Part shown: piece after piece, positions 1 through 8,578 of the stretch | How positions within the stretch are numbered: the stretch's first letter is position 1 | How the letters are laid out: each line of letters begins with the position of its first letter | From: JACDBE01 sp963714055 | GTDB taxonomy: Bacteria > Actinomycetota > Acidimicrobiia > Spongiisociales > UBA5794 | Length of the DNA stretch: 64,000 nucleotides | Assembly: GCA_963714055.1 (NCBI GenBank) | Contig: OY970227.1 | Span: forward strand, 682,001-746,000 | Reading direction: 5' to 3' | The notes under the pieces: generated by a model | Seen by the model: only the letters and a program-made list of their open reading frames with translations | Told to the model about the DNA's origin: nothing | The model's database searches: none | Position numbers and translations under genes: made by a program

Positions 1-276
1 GTCATCGCGCCCCGCCTCACCGAGCTGTACCGCTGGTCGGCCGACGAGCTACGGATCCCAGACCTCACCGACCTCGTCTGCGACGCAACGCCGGCATATG
101 CATGGAGATCCCCACGACCGGGAACCCTGGACGCCACCGCCGACACGGCTCGCTCGCGCCGTGCGCCTCGCACTCCCGTCACCACCGAGCAGCCCTGCCT
201 CAACGTCTCTTGGGGACGCTTCTCCCTTCAGCCCGGAGTGAGACTCTTGGCGGTCGGGTTGCCTCGGTGCCCATAG
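1..276 (+). CDS. Possible 3' end of an unknown gene (partial)
   Basis: An open frame enters from the left edge of the window and stops at TAG 274-276. The first 30 or so residues look protein-like, while the rest is rich in Arg and Pro. I recognise no family. It could be the tail of a gene lying outside the window or chance open frame in GC-rich DNA. From 277 to 475 I see no gene on either strand. Confidence 0.2.
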   Translation, partial: VIAPRLTELYRWSADELRIPDLTDLVCDATPAYAWRSPRPGTLDATADTARSRRAPRTPVTTEQPCLNVSWGRFSLQPGVRLLAVGLPRCP

Positions 277-475
277 CCGATTCCTCGCGGACCTGACGCC
301 TCCCCACCATTGGCCGCGTCACACAGCGCGGCCGTGCTCGGCCATGACCATTGGACGGTCTGGTGTGGGCCTGGCGCCCCGTGTGGACTCGCTGCTGCGT
401 GCTGCGAGCCATCGTCGCCGCGGCGCCGCGGTGGAGAACGAGCCGCCGCGGCGCGGACCGTGCCGCGACCTTCCG

Positions 476-724
476 CTATCGGGCGAACAGGCGACGCCAG
501 CGTCCCACGGAGAGGAATTGGGTGTTGCCGGTCGAGTCGTCGACTCCGTCGTTGTCCGTGATCAGATAGGCGGCGCCGTCGGCAGCGATGCCGAAGCCCT
601 CCGAGGGCCTGCTCTGCTGATCCTGGCCGGTCTGTGCTTCGGGAAACTCGATGCCTTCCGCCCGCAGGCAGGCGGTGAGCTCGGTGAACTGCTCCTCGAG
701 AGTGGCAGGATCACCTCCGCCCGG
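476..724 (-). pseudogene. In-frame continuation of the lipoprotein gene after a TAA stop
   Basis: Directly after the TAA that ends the lipoprotein frame (725-727), the same frame stays open for 82 codons and closes with TAG at 476-478. It carries a second copy of the lipoprotein's motif, CLRAEGIEFPEA, comparable to CLAEQGVDHQTLP upstream, and ends in a coherent, non-repetitive sequence. I see no start codon with a ribosome site inside it. The simplest reading is that one two-repeat lipoprotein was split by a nonsense change. Sequence error or readthrough are alternatives. Confidence 0.45.
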
Positions 725-1063
725 TTATTCGCCGAGCAAGGACATGCACTCCTCGAGTGCCGCGAGCGTCTCCTGGTCGAGGTCACCGTCGGGGCCGCCG
801 TCGCCCGGCGGAGGAGTTTGGGCTTCATTCGTGGGAGCAACCGGTTGGCCGAAGCCGCCCTGGGGCAGGGTCTGATGGTCGACTCCCTGCTCGGCCAGGC
901 ACTCGTTGAATGCGGCGAGCTCTTCCTCGGGCCCCGCGTCGGTGCCGGCCGCGGATGTCGTTGCGGTGTCCAGGTCGGATGCCTGGTCCTCGGCGGTGGC
1001 GGACTGGCCCCCGCAGGCGGCGAGGACGGCGATCAGCAGGACGGATGTTGCCAGACGTTTCAA
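725..1063 (-). CDS. Small secreted lipoprotein, divergent from an export operon
   Basis: The 112-residue product begins with a lipoprotein signal (KR, hydrophobic core, lipobox VLAAC), so the mature protein should be lipid-anchored outside the membrane. I chose a TTG start at 1063 because AGGAGA lies just upstream and the signal peptide begins there. The mature part is acidic and Thr/Gly/Pro-rich, with a Cys-containing motif (FNECLAEQGVD). From general knowledge, similar small lipoproteins with Cys-x-x-x-G-[VI] motifs often sit beside HlyD/MacB operons in actinobacteria, and this one is divergent from such an operon. Function is unknown. The frame continues past its stop (see 476-724). Confidence 0.6.
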   Translation of the reverse strand: MKRLATSVLLIAVLAACGGQSATAEDQASDLDTATTSAAGTDAGPEEELAAFNECLAEQGVDHQTLPQGGFGQPVAPTNEAQTPPPGDGGPDGDLDQETLAALEECMSLLGE

Positions 1064-1256
1064 GAGTGGTGTCTCCTGGCTCGAGTGAGCGCATGCTCCA
1101 TCGGTCTCCTGTGGTGGGGCTGAGAACAGCCTGGGAATCCGCTCCGGGATTGAGGTGCCCGCTTCACAGGCACGCATGTGCTGGTTCCCAGCCGGCTCTA
1201 AGCCTGCATCCGTACGTTGCGCGCTTCGTAGACCGACAGAGAGCGAAGGGACACGT

Positions 1257-2750
1257 GTGACAACGACCGAGGCGGTGACAACCGACACCGACGAGGAATC
1301 CCCCGGCGTCCCGGCGCCGGCGCAGGGCCGAACGCGCCGCCGACGAGGCAAGTGGTGGCTCTTGCTCGGCGTCGTGCTCGTAGCCGCAGCCGGGTTCGCA
1401 CTGTGGTGGTTCGTGCTGAGGGCAGAGCCCGAGACCCAGCCCGCCACCTTCGAGACGGTCCAGCAGCTGACCGAGGTCTCCAGGGGGACCTACCGGTCCA
1501 CCGTCAGCGCCGAGGGGAGCGTGGCGGCGGCCGAGACCGAGGATCTCAGCTTCTCATCGGCGGGGACCGTCGTCGCGGTGCGAGTAGAAGTCGGCGACGT
1601 CGTCGAAGCCGGCGACTTCCTGGCCAGGATCGAATCCCCCGAGCTCGAAGCCACCGTCGCCGAGGCCCAGGCACAAAAGGACCAATTGGAAGCGCAGCTC
1701 GCCGACGACATCGACAACGACGCCTCCGATGAGCAGATCGCACTCGACGAAGCGAGGCTTGCCGTCGCGGCCGACCAGCTCGAATCGGCGGAAGACGCAC
1801 TGGCCGGGAGGCGTCTCGTCGCCGGGATGGATGGGACGGTCACCGAGGTGAACCTGACCGTGGGAGAGGAGCTCGCCAGTGGCGGCATCAGCGGGGTGAC
1901 CATGACCGGCTCGGGCAGTGGCAGCGGAAACTCGGCCGGTGCACTGGGCAGCGATACGGGACAACCTTCGACCGGGAGCGAAACGAGCACCGACAGCGCG
2001 GCGCACGTCAGCTTGGTCAGCGTCGGCAGCTACAAGGTCGATCTGGCCATCGATACCACCGACATCGGCGACGTCGAGGTCGGCCAGACGGTGACGATCA
2101 GCGAGGCGACCGCATCGTCCGCAACCCTCGATGGCGGGTTCCCCGGTGGCGCTTTCTCCGGTGGCGCTTTCCCCGGTGGCGCTTTCCCCGGTGGCGGCGG
2201 CGAGCTCCCCGAGGCGGGAGGCGGCGTGGAGGATGGCGGCATTCAGCCCGACGAGGGGGGTTCCGTCGTCACCGGCGGTGCCACCGCGACCGGCGAGGTG
2301 ACCGCCATCGCGGCAATCGCCGACGCTACGTCCGGGGTGGCCAGCTACACCGTCACGGTGGAGTTCGCCGACGACACGGACGAGTTCTATGTCGGCACCA
2401 CCGTCGTCGCCGAGATCGTCACCGGTGAGCGCACCGATGTGATCCAAGTCCCCGCTCAGGCGGTCACCACCGGGCCTGACGGCTCGACCGTCACCGTTGC
2501 CGTGGACGGGACGCTCGAGGGCGAGCTGGAGACACGTCCGGTCAGCACTGGCGAAAGCTCCGGCGCCATGGTCGAGGTGACTGGAGGTGTCGCTGTCGGC
2601 GAGGTCGTCGTGGTCGAGATCCAGCTTCCTGCCGGCTTCAGCGAGGAAGGTCCCGGCGGTTTCCCCGGCGGGCAAGGATTCCCGCGGCGACATCCTCGGC
2701 GGCGAAGGCGGCCCCGAAGGGGAAGGTCTCCCGGTACCCGGCGGGGGTGA
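1257..2750 (+). CDS. HlyD-type membrane fusion protein of a MacB-like exporter
   Basis: This is the periplasm-facing or wall-facing adaptor of an ABC exporter. A GTG start at 1257 follows GAAGGG. A basic cytoplasmic tail precedes one membrane segment (WWLLLGVVLVAAAGFALWW). A split biotinyl-lipoyl-like domain follows (VAVRVEVGDVVEAGDFLARI and GTVTEVNLTVGEEL), with a short helical hairpin between the halves. A Ser/Gly-rich insert and a Gly-Phe-Pro repeat sit in the barrel region. The last 22 residues turn Arg-rich. Dropping one base near 2685 restores a Gly-rich tail whose TGA would overlap the next ATG, so a one-base insertion near 2682-2687 is likely. First gene of a four-gene operon. Confidence 0.85.
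   Translation: MTTTEAVTTDTDEESPGVPAPAQGRTRRRRGKWWLLLGVVLVAAAGFALWWFVLRAEPETQPATFETVQQLTEVSRGTYRSTVSAEGSVAAAETEDLSFSSAGTVVAVRVEVGDVVEAGDFLARIESPELEATVAEAQAQKDQLEAQLADDIDNDASDEQIALDEARLAVAADQLESAEDALAGRRLVAGMDGTVTEVNLTVGEELASGGISGVTMTGSGSGSGNSAGALGSDTGQPSTGSETSTDSAAHVSLVSVGSYKVDLAIDTTDIGDVEVGQTVTISEATASSATLDGGFPGGAFSGGAFPGGAFPGGGGELPEAGGGVEDGGIQPDEGGSVVTGGATATGEVTAIAAIADATSGVASYTVTVEFADDTDEFYVGTTVVAEIVTGERTDVIQVPAQAVTTGPDGSTVTVAVDGTLEGELETRPVSTGESSGAMVEVTGGVAVGEVVVVEIQLPAGFSEEGPGGFPGGQGFPRRHPRRRRRPRRGRSPGTRRG
2139..2198 (+). repeat. Four 15-bp tandem repeats encoding FPGGA
   Basis: Four consecutive units of the type TTCCCCGGTGGCGCT (one unit has TCTCC) encode FPGGA, FSGGA, FPGGA and FPGGG in the first fusion protein. 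The second fusion protein of the operon also ends in FPGG repeats. Near-identity at the DNA level suggests recent slippage. Confidence 0.85.
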
Positions 2751-2753
2751 GGG

Positions 2754-3479
2754 ATGACGCGGCCGAAACGGGACATCCCCATCATCGATCTGGCCGAGGT
2801 CTCCAAGGTGTACAGCACGGGCGCCATCGAGGTGGCCGCGCTGCGCGACGTCGACCTGACCATCGACACGAACGAGTTCGTCGCCGTCATCGGGCCGTCG
2901 GGTTCGGGCAAGTCGACCCTGATGCACATCCTGGGATGCCTCGACGTGCCCACTTCGGGCGAGTTCCGGCTCGCCGGGCACGACGTCAGGCACCTCGACG
3001 AGAGCCAACTCTCCGACGTGCGCAACGTCTTCATCGGGTTCGTCTTCCAGCAATTCAACCTTCTGCCGTACCTGCCCGCCTGGCGCAACGTCGAATTGCC
3101 GCTGGTGTACGCCAGGGTGAAGCCGGCGCAGCGACGGGAGCGCGCGATGAGCGCCTTGGAGACGGTGGGACTCGCCGACCGGGCCCACCACCGTCCCGGA
3201 GAGTTGTCCGGCGGCCAACAGCAACGCGTCGGCGTGGCCCGGGCGTTGATCACCGAGCCGGCGCTGATCCTCGCCGACGAACCCACCGGCAACCTCGATT
3301 CCGCCTCCAGCGCCGAGGTTCTCGACCTCCTCGGCGATCTGCATCGCTCGGGCAGGACCATCGTTCTCATCACCCACGAGACCGACGTCGCCGCCGCCGC
3401 CGACCGGGTGATCACCATCCTCGACGGTCGGGTCTCGGCAGGCGACGGCGTCGCCGTATCTACCGGCGGATTGCGATGA
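2754..3479 (+). CDS. MacB-type ABC transporter ATPase
   Basis: The 241-residue ATP-binding subunit couples ATP hydrolysis to the permease encoded next. It shows Walker A GPSGSGKST (about residues 43-51), the Q-loop in FVFQQFNLLPYL, signature LSGGQQQRVGVARAL, Walker B LILADEP followed by TGNLDS, and the switch histidine in ITHE. FQQFNLLPYL and the LSGGQ context are typical of the LolD/MacB/FtsE branch, which powers mechanotransmission rather than substrate passage through the membrane. The ATG at 2754 lies 4 bp after the fusion-protein stop, and its own TGA overlaps the permease ATG. Confidence 0.93.
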   Translation: MTRPKRDIPIIDLAEVSKVYSTGAIEVAALRDVDLTIDTNEFVAVIGPSGSGKSTLMHILGCLDVPTSGEFRLAGHDVRHLDESQLSDVRNVFIGFVFQQFNLLPYLPAWRNVELPLVYARVKPAQRRERAMSALETVGLADRAHHRPGELSGGQQQRVGVARALITEPALILADEPTGNLDSASSAEVLDLLGDLHRSGRTIVLITHETDVAAAADRVITILDGRVSAGDGVAVSTGGLR

Positions 3480-4708
3480 GTTGGCACGACACGTTGCACT
3501 CGGCTTGGGACGTGATCCGCACCCACCGGCTGCGGTCTTCGCTCACGATGCTGGGCGTGCTCATCGGGATCGCTTCGGTCGTTCTCACCATGGGCATCGG
3601 CTCCGGGGCGCAGGCCGAAGTCCGGGACAGCATCGACGCCCTCGGCACCAACCTCCTGGTGATCTCACCGGGCAGCTCGGTCGACTCCAGCGGCATTCGG
3701 GGCGGATTCGGGACCGCCTCGACCCTCACCATCGGCGATGCTCAGGCCCTCGATTCAGAGGAGGTCGCTCCTGACGTTCAAGCGGTGGCAGCGACGTCGA
3801 CGACAGAAGGGTCGCTCGTCGCCGGTGAGACCAACTGGACCAGCAACCTCGTCGGCACCACCCCGAGCTGGCAGGAGGTCCGTTCCCGGGATACGGCGTC
3901 GGGTCGGTTCATCACCGACGACGACCTGGCCGCAGCTGCCAAGGTCGCGGTGATCGGGTCGGAGACCGCCACGGAGCTCTACGGGACCACCGATGCCGTC
4001 GGCGAGACCGTCCTCCATGATGGCTCGCAGCTCACCATTGTCGGAGTGCTCGAAACCGTCGACTCGTCGGCCGACACCACCAGCAACGACCTGGTGATCG
4101 TGCCGCTCTCCACCTACAGCCAACGGCTCGTCGGCGGATCCGATCGCAACTCGGTCGACAACATCTACGTGAAAGCGACCTCCGCCGAAACCCTGTCGGC
4201 CGTCTACCAACAGGCATACAACCTGCTCACCAACCTCCATGGGATCACCGACAGCGATGACGTCGACTTCTCCATAGCCACCGAAGAGTCGATCCTGCAG
4301 ACCGCAACCAGCATCGACGACACCCTCACGGTCATGCTCACCGGCATCGCCGTGATCTCGCTGCTCGTCGGGGGCATCGGGGTCATGAACATCATGCTGG
4401 TCTCCGTTACCGAGCGCATCCGTGAGATCGGGTTGCGTATGGCTGTCGGTGGCCGGCCGGCGTCCATCCGCCGCCAGTTCCTGGTGGAGGCCTCGATGCT
4501 GGGACTGTTCGGCGGCATCCTCGGTGTCGGCCTCGGCATCGTCGGCGCCGTGGCCATCCCCGCCCTCACCGACACCCGTGTCGTCATCTCCGCCGCCGTC
4601 GTCGCGGTCGCCATCGTGACCTCCGTCCTCGTCGGCGTCAGCTTCGGTGTCTATCCGGCGTCGCGTGCCGCCCGACTCGCACCCATCGACGCCCTCAGGA
4701 GCGAATGA
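3476..4708 (+). CDS. MacB/FtsX-type ABC transporter permease
   Basis: The 410-residue protein has the MacB layout: an N-terminal membrane helix (SSLTMLGVLIGIASVVLTMGI), a large extracytoplasmic MacB_PCD-like domain of about 230 residues (VRDSIDALGTNLLVISPG onward), and three C-terminal helices containing GGIGVMNIMLVSVTERIREIG, a diagnostic FtsX-family motif. ATG 3476 overlaps the ATPase TGA, and its stop overlaps the ATG of the second fusion protein, so the genes are translationally coupled. The substrate is unknown. Peptides, lipids or antibiotics are typical for the family. Confidence 0.93.
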   Translation: MSWHDTLHSAWDVIRTHRLRSSLTMLGVLIGIASVVLTMGIGSGAQAEVRDSIDALGTNLLVISPGSSVDSSGIRGGFGTASTLTIGDAQALDSEEVAPDVQAVAATSTTEGSLVAGETNWTSNLVGTTPSWQEVRSRDTASGRFITDDDLAAAAKVAVIGSETATELYGTTDAVGETVLHDGSQLTIVGVLETVDSSADTTSNDLVIVPLSTYSQRLVGGSDRNSVDNIYVKATSAETLSAVYQQAYNLLTNLHGITDSDDVDFSIATEESILQTATSIDDTLTVMLTGIAVISLLVGGIGVMNIMLVSVTERIREIGLRMAVGGRPASIRRQFLVEASMLGLFGGILGVGLGIVGAVAIPALTDTRVVISAAVVAVAIVTSVLVGVSFGVYPASRAARLAPIDALRSE

Positions 4709-6456
4709 TGACCACCGATCCCGCCCCCGGCCAGCTCCCCGCCTTTCCCGACTCCGTCCTCCACCCTTCGCGCAGGGGACAGGCCCTGTTGCGCCGTCTC
4801 GGTGTCCTGCTGCTCGTCGCAGCCGTCGGAGCAGGCGCCGTTCTTCTCCCCCAGCTACTCCACAGCTCCGAAAGCCGCTACCGCACCGGCCTCGTCACGA
4901 CGCAACGGATCAGTCAGGTCCACAGCGGTGTCGCCACCATCGAGCCGGTCACCCAAGCCTCCGTGACGTTCCCCGTCGACGGAAGCGTTGCCTCCGTTGA
5001 GGTGGCAGTCGGCGACACGGTGGACATCGGAGACCCACTGGCGCGCCTCGACAGCACCGACCTGGAGGACACGCTGAGGGAACGCCAAGCGGACCTCGCC
5101 GAGGCCGAGCTGGTACTGGCCGTGGCACTCGACGGCGACGACCCCTCCACCGTCACCGGCGCAAGCAGCTCGTTTGCGGGGACGGCCACTGCCGTCGCCG
5201 GTGTCGCTTCGAGAACCGCTACCACCGCCCTGCTCGCCGTCAACGCCCTGGCGACGGTCGCCGCCGGGATCCCAGACGACGTTGCCGCCGCGCAACAAGC
5301 CGTCCTCGAAGCCCAACAGGCAGTGGACGAGGCGACGCTCGCCGCCGCTGCCACGGTCGACGCCGCGGCGCACATCTGCGGGGCGGTCGATGAGGACACC
5401 ATCGAGGCGTGCCAAGCCGCCCTCGACGCCGCGCTCGCAGACCAACAGAGCGTGACCGACGCCCAAGCCGCCCTGGTCGCCGCCGCCAGTCGGCTCAACG
5501 ACCTGCTCGCCGAATGGGCGGACGAACTGGAGAACCAGTCGACGACAACCACCACCATCCCCGACACCACGACCACCACGGTCCCAGACACCACGACGAC
5601 GACCGTGCCCGAGCCACCCACCACAACCTCGCCGCCGCCCGACGACGACCCGGGACAGCCACCCCCGGACGACGGAGGCTCCGGCGGGCTACTCGCTGGT
5701 GGCGACCTGCCTAGTCAAGCCACGGTCGAGACGCGCACCACGTCGGCGGAGGACCTCATCGCTTACCAAGCCGCCGTGGACGCAGCCTCCTGGGAGGTCA
5801 CGGTCGCCGAGCAGGCACTGGCCCAAGCCTCGATTGTCAGCCCTCTGGCGGGAGAGGTGGCCGCGATCAATCTCGCCGTCGGGGACGATGTCGACGGCGG
5901 CTCCGAAACGCAGACCATCGTCATCGAGGGAACCGGGGGTTATGAGGCCACGCTCATGGTCGGTATCGCCGACATCGACGACCTCGCCGTGGGTCAGGCG
6001 GCGACTCTCGTCCCCGACGGTAGCCAAGACTCCCTCGACGGTGAGGTGGTTCACATCTCGGCCGTGCCCGCCACCACCGGCACCACCACCTATCAGGTGA
6101 CGGTAGCCCTCGACGGCGAGTCTCCCAGCCTGGAGAACGGCAACATCGGCGACATCGACATCATCACCGGGGCAGCCGAGTCGGTGCTCGCGGTGCCGAC
6201 ATCGGCGATCTCACTCGAGGGCACCGACCATATCGTCACCGTCGTCTCCCCCGACGGTACGGTGACCATCGTCGAAGTCGGCATCGGTATCGTCGGGGAG
6301 ACCTGGACCGAGATCACACGCGGCGACCTCGACGCCGGCCAACAGGTCGCGCTCGCCGACCTCGACGTGCCCCTCCCCGGGACAGCCACCGAGGATGCTC
6401 CGACCGGCTTCCCCGGCGGCGGCTTCCCAGGTGGTGGTTTCGCACCGGCCGGCTGA
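4705..6456 (+). CDS. Second HlyD-type membrane fusion protein
   Basis: The 583-residue adaptor closes the export operon. ATG 4705 (or 4708, a tandem ATG) overlaps the permease stop. One membrane segment lies near residues 30-50 (LLLVAAVGAGAVLLPQLL), then one lipoyl half (SVASVEVAVGDTVDIGDPLA), an Ala-rich helical hairpin much longer than in the first fusion protein, a Thr/Pro linker (TTTTTIPD and TTTTTVPD units, about 275-310), the second lipoyl half (GEVAAINLAVGDDV) and a barrel domain. It ends in FPGGGFPGGGF. Two different fusion proteins in one operon suggests a hetero-oligomeric adaptor or alternative partners. Confidence 0.85.
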   Translation: MMTTDPAPGQLPAFPDSVLHPSRRGQALLRRLGVLLLVAAVGAGAVLLPQLLHSSESRYRTGLVTTQRISQVHSGVATIEPVTQASVTFPVDGSVASVEVAVGDTVDIGDPLARLDSTDLEDTLRERQADLAEAELVLAVALDGDDPSTVTGASSSFAGTATAVAGVASRTATTALLAVNALATVAAGIPDDVAAAQQAVLEAQQAVDEATLAAAATVDAAAHICGAVDEDTIEACQAALDAALADQQSVTDAQAALVAAASRLNDLLAEWADELENQSTTTTTIPDTTTTTVPDTTTTTVPEPPTTTSPPPDDDPGQPPPDDGGSGGLLAGGDLPSQATVETRTTSAEDLIAYQAAVDAASWEVTVAEQALAQASIVSPLAGEVAAINLAVGDDVDGGSETQTIVIEGTGGYEATLMVGIADIDDLAVGQAATLVPDGSQDSLDGEVVHISAVPATTGTTTYQVTVALDGESPSLENGNIGDIDIITGAAESVLAVPTSAISLEGTDHIVTVVSPDGTVTIVEVGIGIVGETWTEITRGDLDAGQQVALADLDVPLPGTATEDAPTGFPGGGFPGGGFAPAG

Positions 6457-6537
6457 TCGCCACCAATCGCCGGGATCGCCACGCTCGTTCCCACCCAATT
6501 CATGGCCGCTCTCCACGCAGGGCCACCACGTCGGATG

Positions 6538-7023
6538 TCAACCGACTGGCGTGGCCGGGTCTCGCCCGTCGGCTCCCAGCCACGGATACCGATCTGTGTC
6601 GAGCCCGGCGTAGTCGGGATCGAGATAGATGAAACACCGTTGGATCTTGAAGTCACGCACCTCGAACACGTCGCACCAGCGACCGGCATGGGTGACTCCC
6701 GCTCGCCACGGCCCGTCACGATGCTCACCGAACGACGTCCCCTCACAGGCGAACGTGTCGGTCCCCGTCATGATCCAGTTGAACCCGGCGTAGTCGTGGA
6801 GAATCGCTTCCAGCGATCGACCAACGTCACCGAAGAGTGTTCCAATCGCTTCCCTGCCCGTCGCCAACCCCCACTTGGGGAAATAGACCTGGGCATGGTC
6901 ATCGAACAAGTCCAGGATGGATCCGCCCGTCGAGGTGACCCCGCCATTGTCGAAGGCCTTCAGATACTCGAGCGCCACCGACTTGCGTTGCTCGTCGGTC
7001 ATGGTCCCTGTCGAAACAGCCAT
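6538..7023 (-). CDS. SnoaL/NTF2-fold small protein
   Basis: The 161-residue protein has the compact cone-shaped NTF2-like signature: an N-terminal helix (EQRKSVALEYLKAFDNGG), LDLFDDHAQVYFPKWG, AIGTLFGDVGRSL, and late strands with WCDVFEVRDFKIQRCFIYLDPDYAG. Such proteins act as small hydrolases or isomerases, or bind small ligands. No catalytic set is certain here. I start it at ATG 7023 because AAGGAG precedes that codon. It converges with the export operon, with 81 bp between the stops and no obvious terminator. Confidence 0.75.
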   Translation of the reverse strand: MAVSTGTMTDEQRKSVALEYLKAFDNGGVTSTGGSILDLFDDHAQVYFPKWGLATGREAIGTLFGDVGRSLEAILHDYAGFNWIMTGTDTFACEGTSFGEHRDGPWRAGVTHAGRWCDVFEVRDFKIQRCFIYLDPDYAGLDTDRYPWLGADGRDPATPVG

Positions 7024-7157
7024 CGCACGACTCCTTCGTCTCGCCACGGCCCGCCACGGCCCAGTGTGGACACAGGGCAATAGTACGGGTTTCGAATATC
7101 CGGGCGCTCAGCGAACGACGCACCCCAAACAGCGAGGACTAGCAGCTGTGTGGGGCG

Positions 7158-7345
7158 TCGGACAGAAAGTCCGATGCTCATCAGCTCAGATCGCGAAATC
7201 CTCCGCTTCGGCCCTGTGCCGGCCCCGTCCGCGTCGAGCACGAGGCTGGAATCAGGCAGAATGGCTCGATCGGCCGGCGCGCTCGAAGCGCCGTATATCC
7301 TTGTCGCATAAGGGTTTCTGGCGATCCGCTGGCTCCGGGGGGAGG
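7158..7345 (+). mobile_element. Attachment-site remnant A (tRNA-Asn flank module)
   Basis: This is one of several copies of a module that also lies beside the intact tRNA-Asn at 58.5 kb. In order it holds a TCGGAC/GTCCGA hairpin (7158-7174), the GCGAAATC...TGTGCCGGCCC arm-like stretch near 7190-7224, and an AAGGGTTTC half-hairpin. It ends in GGCTCCGGGGGGAGG (7331-7345), the last dozen bases of the tRNA-Asn 3' end. The rest of the tRNA is absent. It is best read as an old insertion boundary. Confidence 0.55.
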
Positions 7346-7416
7346 TGTTCCGGTTTCAGGAGATCCCGGATGCCTGTCGCGGGACATGCCGGACATGAGC
7401 ATGGGGGACTATCCGC

Positions 7417-7540
7417 ATGGATCTGGCTGGCTATGTAGTCAACGCGGTGTTGGTCGAGGGGTCGCAGCGTGCGCCCACACGATCCACTACCACTTCCGCG
7501 ACGAACAGTCCGACAACCCCGGCGACGAATCAGGAGGTGA
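7417..7540 (+). pseudogene. IS481-family transposase remnant
   Basis: Two short pieces match what I recall of IS481-type transposase N-terminal regions: MDLAGYVVNAVLVEG (from 7417) and, in another frame, AHTIHYHFRDEQSDNP (about 7480-7530). The helix-turn-helix between them has been deleted, and no DDE domain follows. It marks past insertion-sequence activity beside attachment remnant A. Confidence 0.5.
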
Positions 7541-7663
7541 TCAACAAGTCGCGTGACAAACCGGTCCACAGGTCTTTGACAATTCTCCCTGACGCGCGAT
7601 GAAGTGGCGCTGCGGGACAGGTCCACCAGTCTGACGCCTGCATCGACAACCGAAGGAGCCGCC

Positions 7664-8317
7664 ATGTGGCGCACCAGAGTCCACAACTTCTCGATCTCGC
7701 TCGACGGCTTCGCCACCGGTGAAGGCCAGGCCGCCGACGCCCCGTTCGGTCACGCCGGTCATCGGCTCCACGAGTGGATGTTCGCGACCCGATTCTGGAA
7801 TGACCTCGGACTCGTCGAGCTGGGTGGTGACGCCGCCGGCACTGCCGGCGTCGACAACGCCTTCGCCGAGCGTCACGAGCACGGCATCGGTGCGGAGATC
7901 ATGGGCGCCGGCAAGTTCGGCCCCCCGGGTTGGCAGGACGATCCGGAGTGGCGCGGATGGTGGGGCGACAATCCGCCGTTCCACACGCCAACGTACGTCC
8001 TGACCCATCGCCCGCGCCCGCCGCTGGAGATGGACGGCGGTACGACGTTCCACTTCCTCGACGCCGCGCCGGCGGAGGCACTCGACACCGCTCGGGAGGC
8101 GGCCGCGGGTCAGGACGTCCGCATCGGAGGCGGCCCGACAATGCTGCGCGAGTTCCTCGCCGCCGAGCTCGTCGACCACCTGCATGTCGTCCAGGTCCCG
8201 ATCCTCCTCGGTCGCGGTGTCCGATTGTGGGATGGCCTGGAGGCGCTGGAGCAGCAGTACGACGTGGAGGCGGTGTCGACGCCCAGCGGCGTCACCCATC
8301 TCACCTTCACCCGATGA
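7664..8317 (+). CDS. Dihydrofolate-reductase-like (RibD C-terminal domain) protein
   Basis: The 217-residue protein starts at ATG 7664 after GAAGGAG. It opens with VHNFSISLDGFATG and contains GAGKFGPPGW, PTYVLTH and VRIGGGPTMLREFLAAELVDHLHVVQVPILLGRGVRLW, split across the typical RibD_C core. The family uses NADPH to reduce pterin or flavin-precursor substrates, but many members are of unknown substrate, and this stand-alone form is not a confirmed folate or riboflavin enzyme. A second member is encoded at 58730-59329, on the far side of the tRNA-linked region. Confidence 0.85.
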   Translation: MWRTRVHNFSISLDGFATGEGQAADAPFGHAGHRLHEWMFATRFWNDLGLVELGGDAAGTAGVDNAFAERHEHGIGAEIMGAGKFGPPGWQDDPEWRGWWGDNPPFHTPTYVLTHRPRPPLEMDGGTTFHFLDAAPAEALDTAREAAAGQDVRIGGGPTMLREFLAAELVDHLHVVQVPILLGRGVRLWDGLEALEQQYDVEAVSTPSGVTHLTFTR

Positions 8318-8578
8318 GGGTCGGGTCAGGCAGCGTTGGATAGCCGGCGGGTGCCGGTGTCGTCGACGAGGTAGAGGGTGCCGGAGGGATCGGCCGCCTC
8401 TGTGCCCTGCCGCGGAACCTCAGGATCAAGCCTCTCCCCCGTCTTGGCTCGTCGCGTCTGATGGGAACGGTGCCGCAGCGTATCTGGTGATCCGGAGCGA
8501 TCGTGGTGGGTAGCCTCGTTGAGGGCGGTGGCGGCAACGTGGCTCCCCGGTGGTCTGGGATGATGCGGAGGTGTCGGG
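8318..8578. other. Intergenic stretch, possible gene tail on the minus strand
   Basis: No complete gene is seen. The minus strand reads an open frame that ends in GTLYLVDDTGTRRLSNAA with a stop near 8326. It looks protein-like but belongs to no family I can name and has no supported start. It may be the tail of a lost gene. Confidence 0.25.

Noticed and set aside
344..1123. Plus-strand frame of 259 codons
   Set aside because: It is antisense to the lipoprotein gene, which has a lipobox and a ribosome site.
1554..3377. Long minus-strand frame of 607 codons
   Set aside because: It is antisense to the fusion-protein and ATPase genes and lacks motifs.
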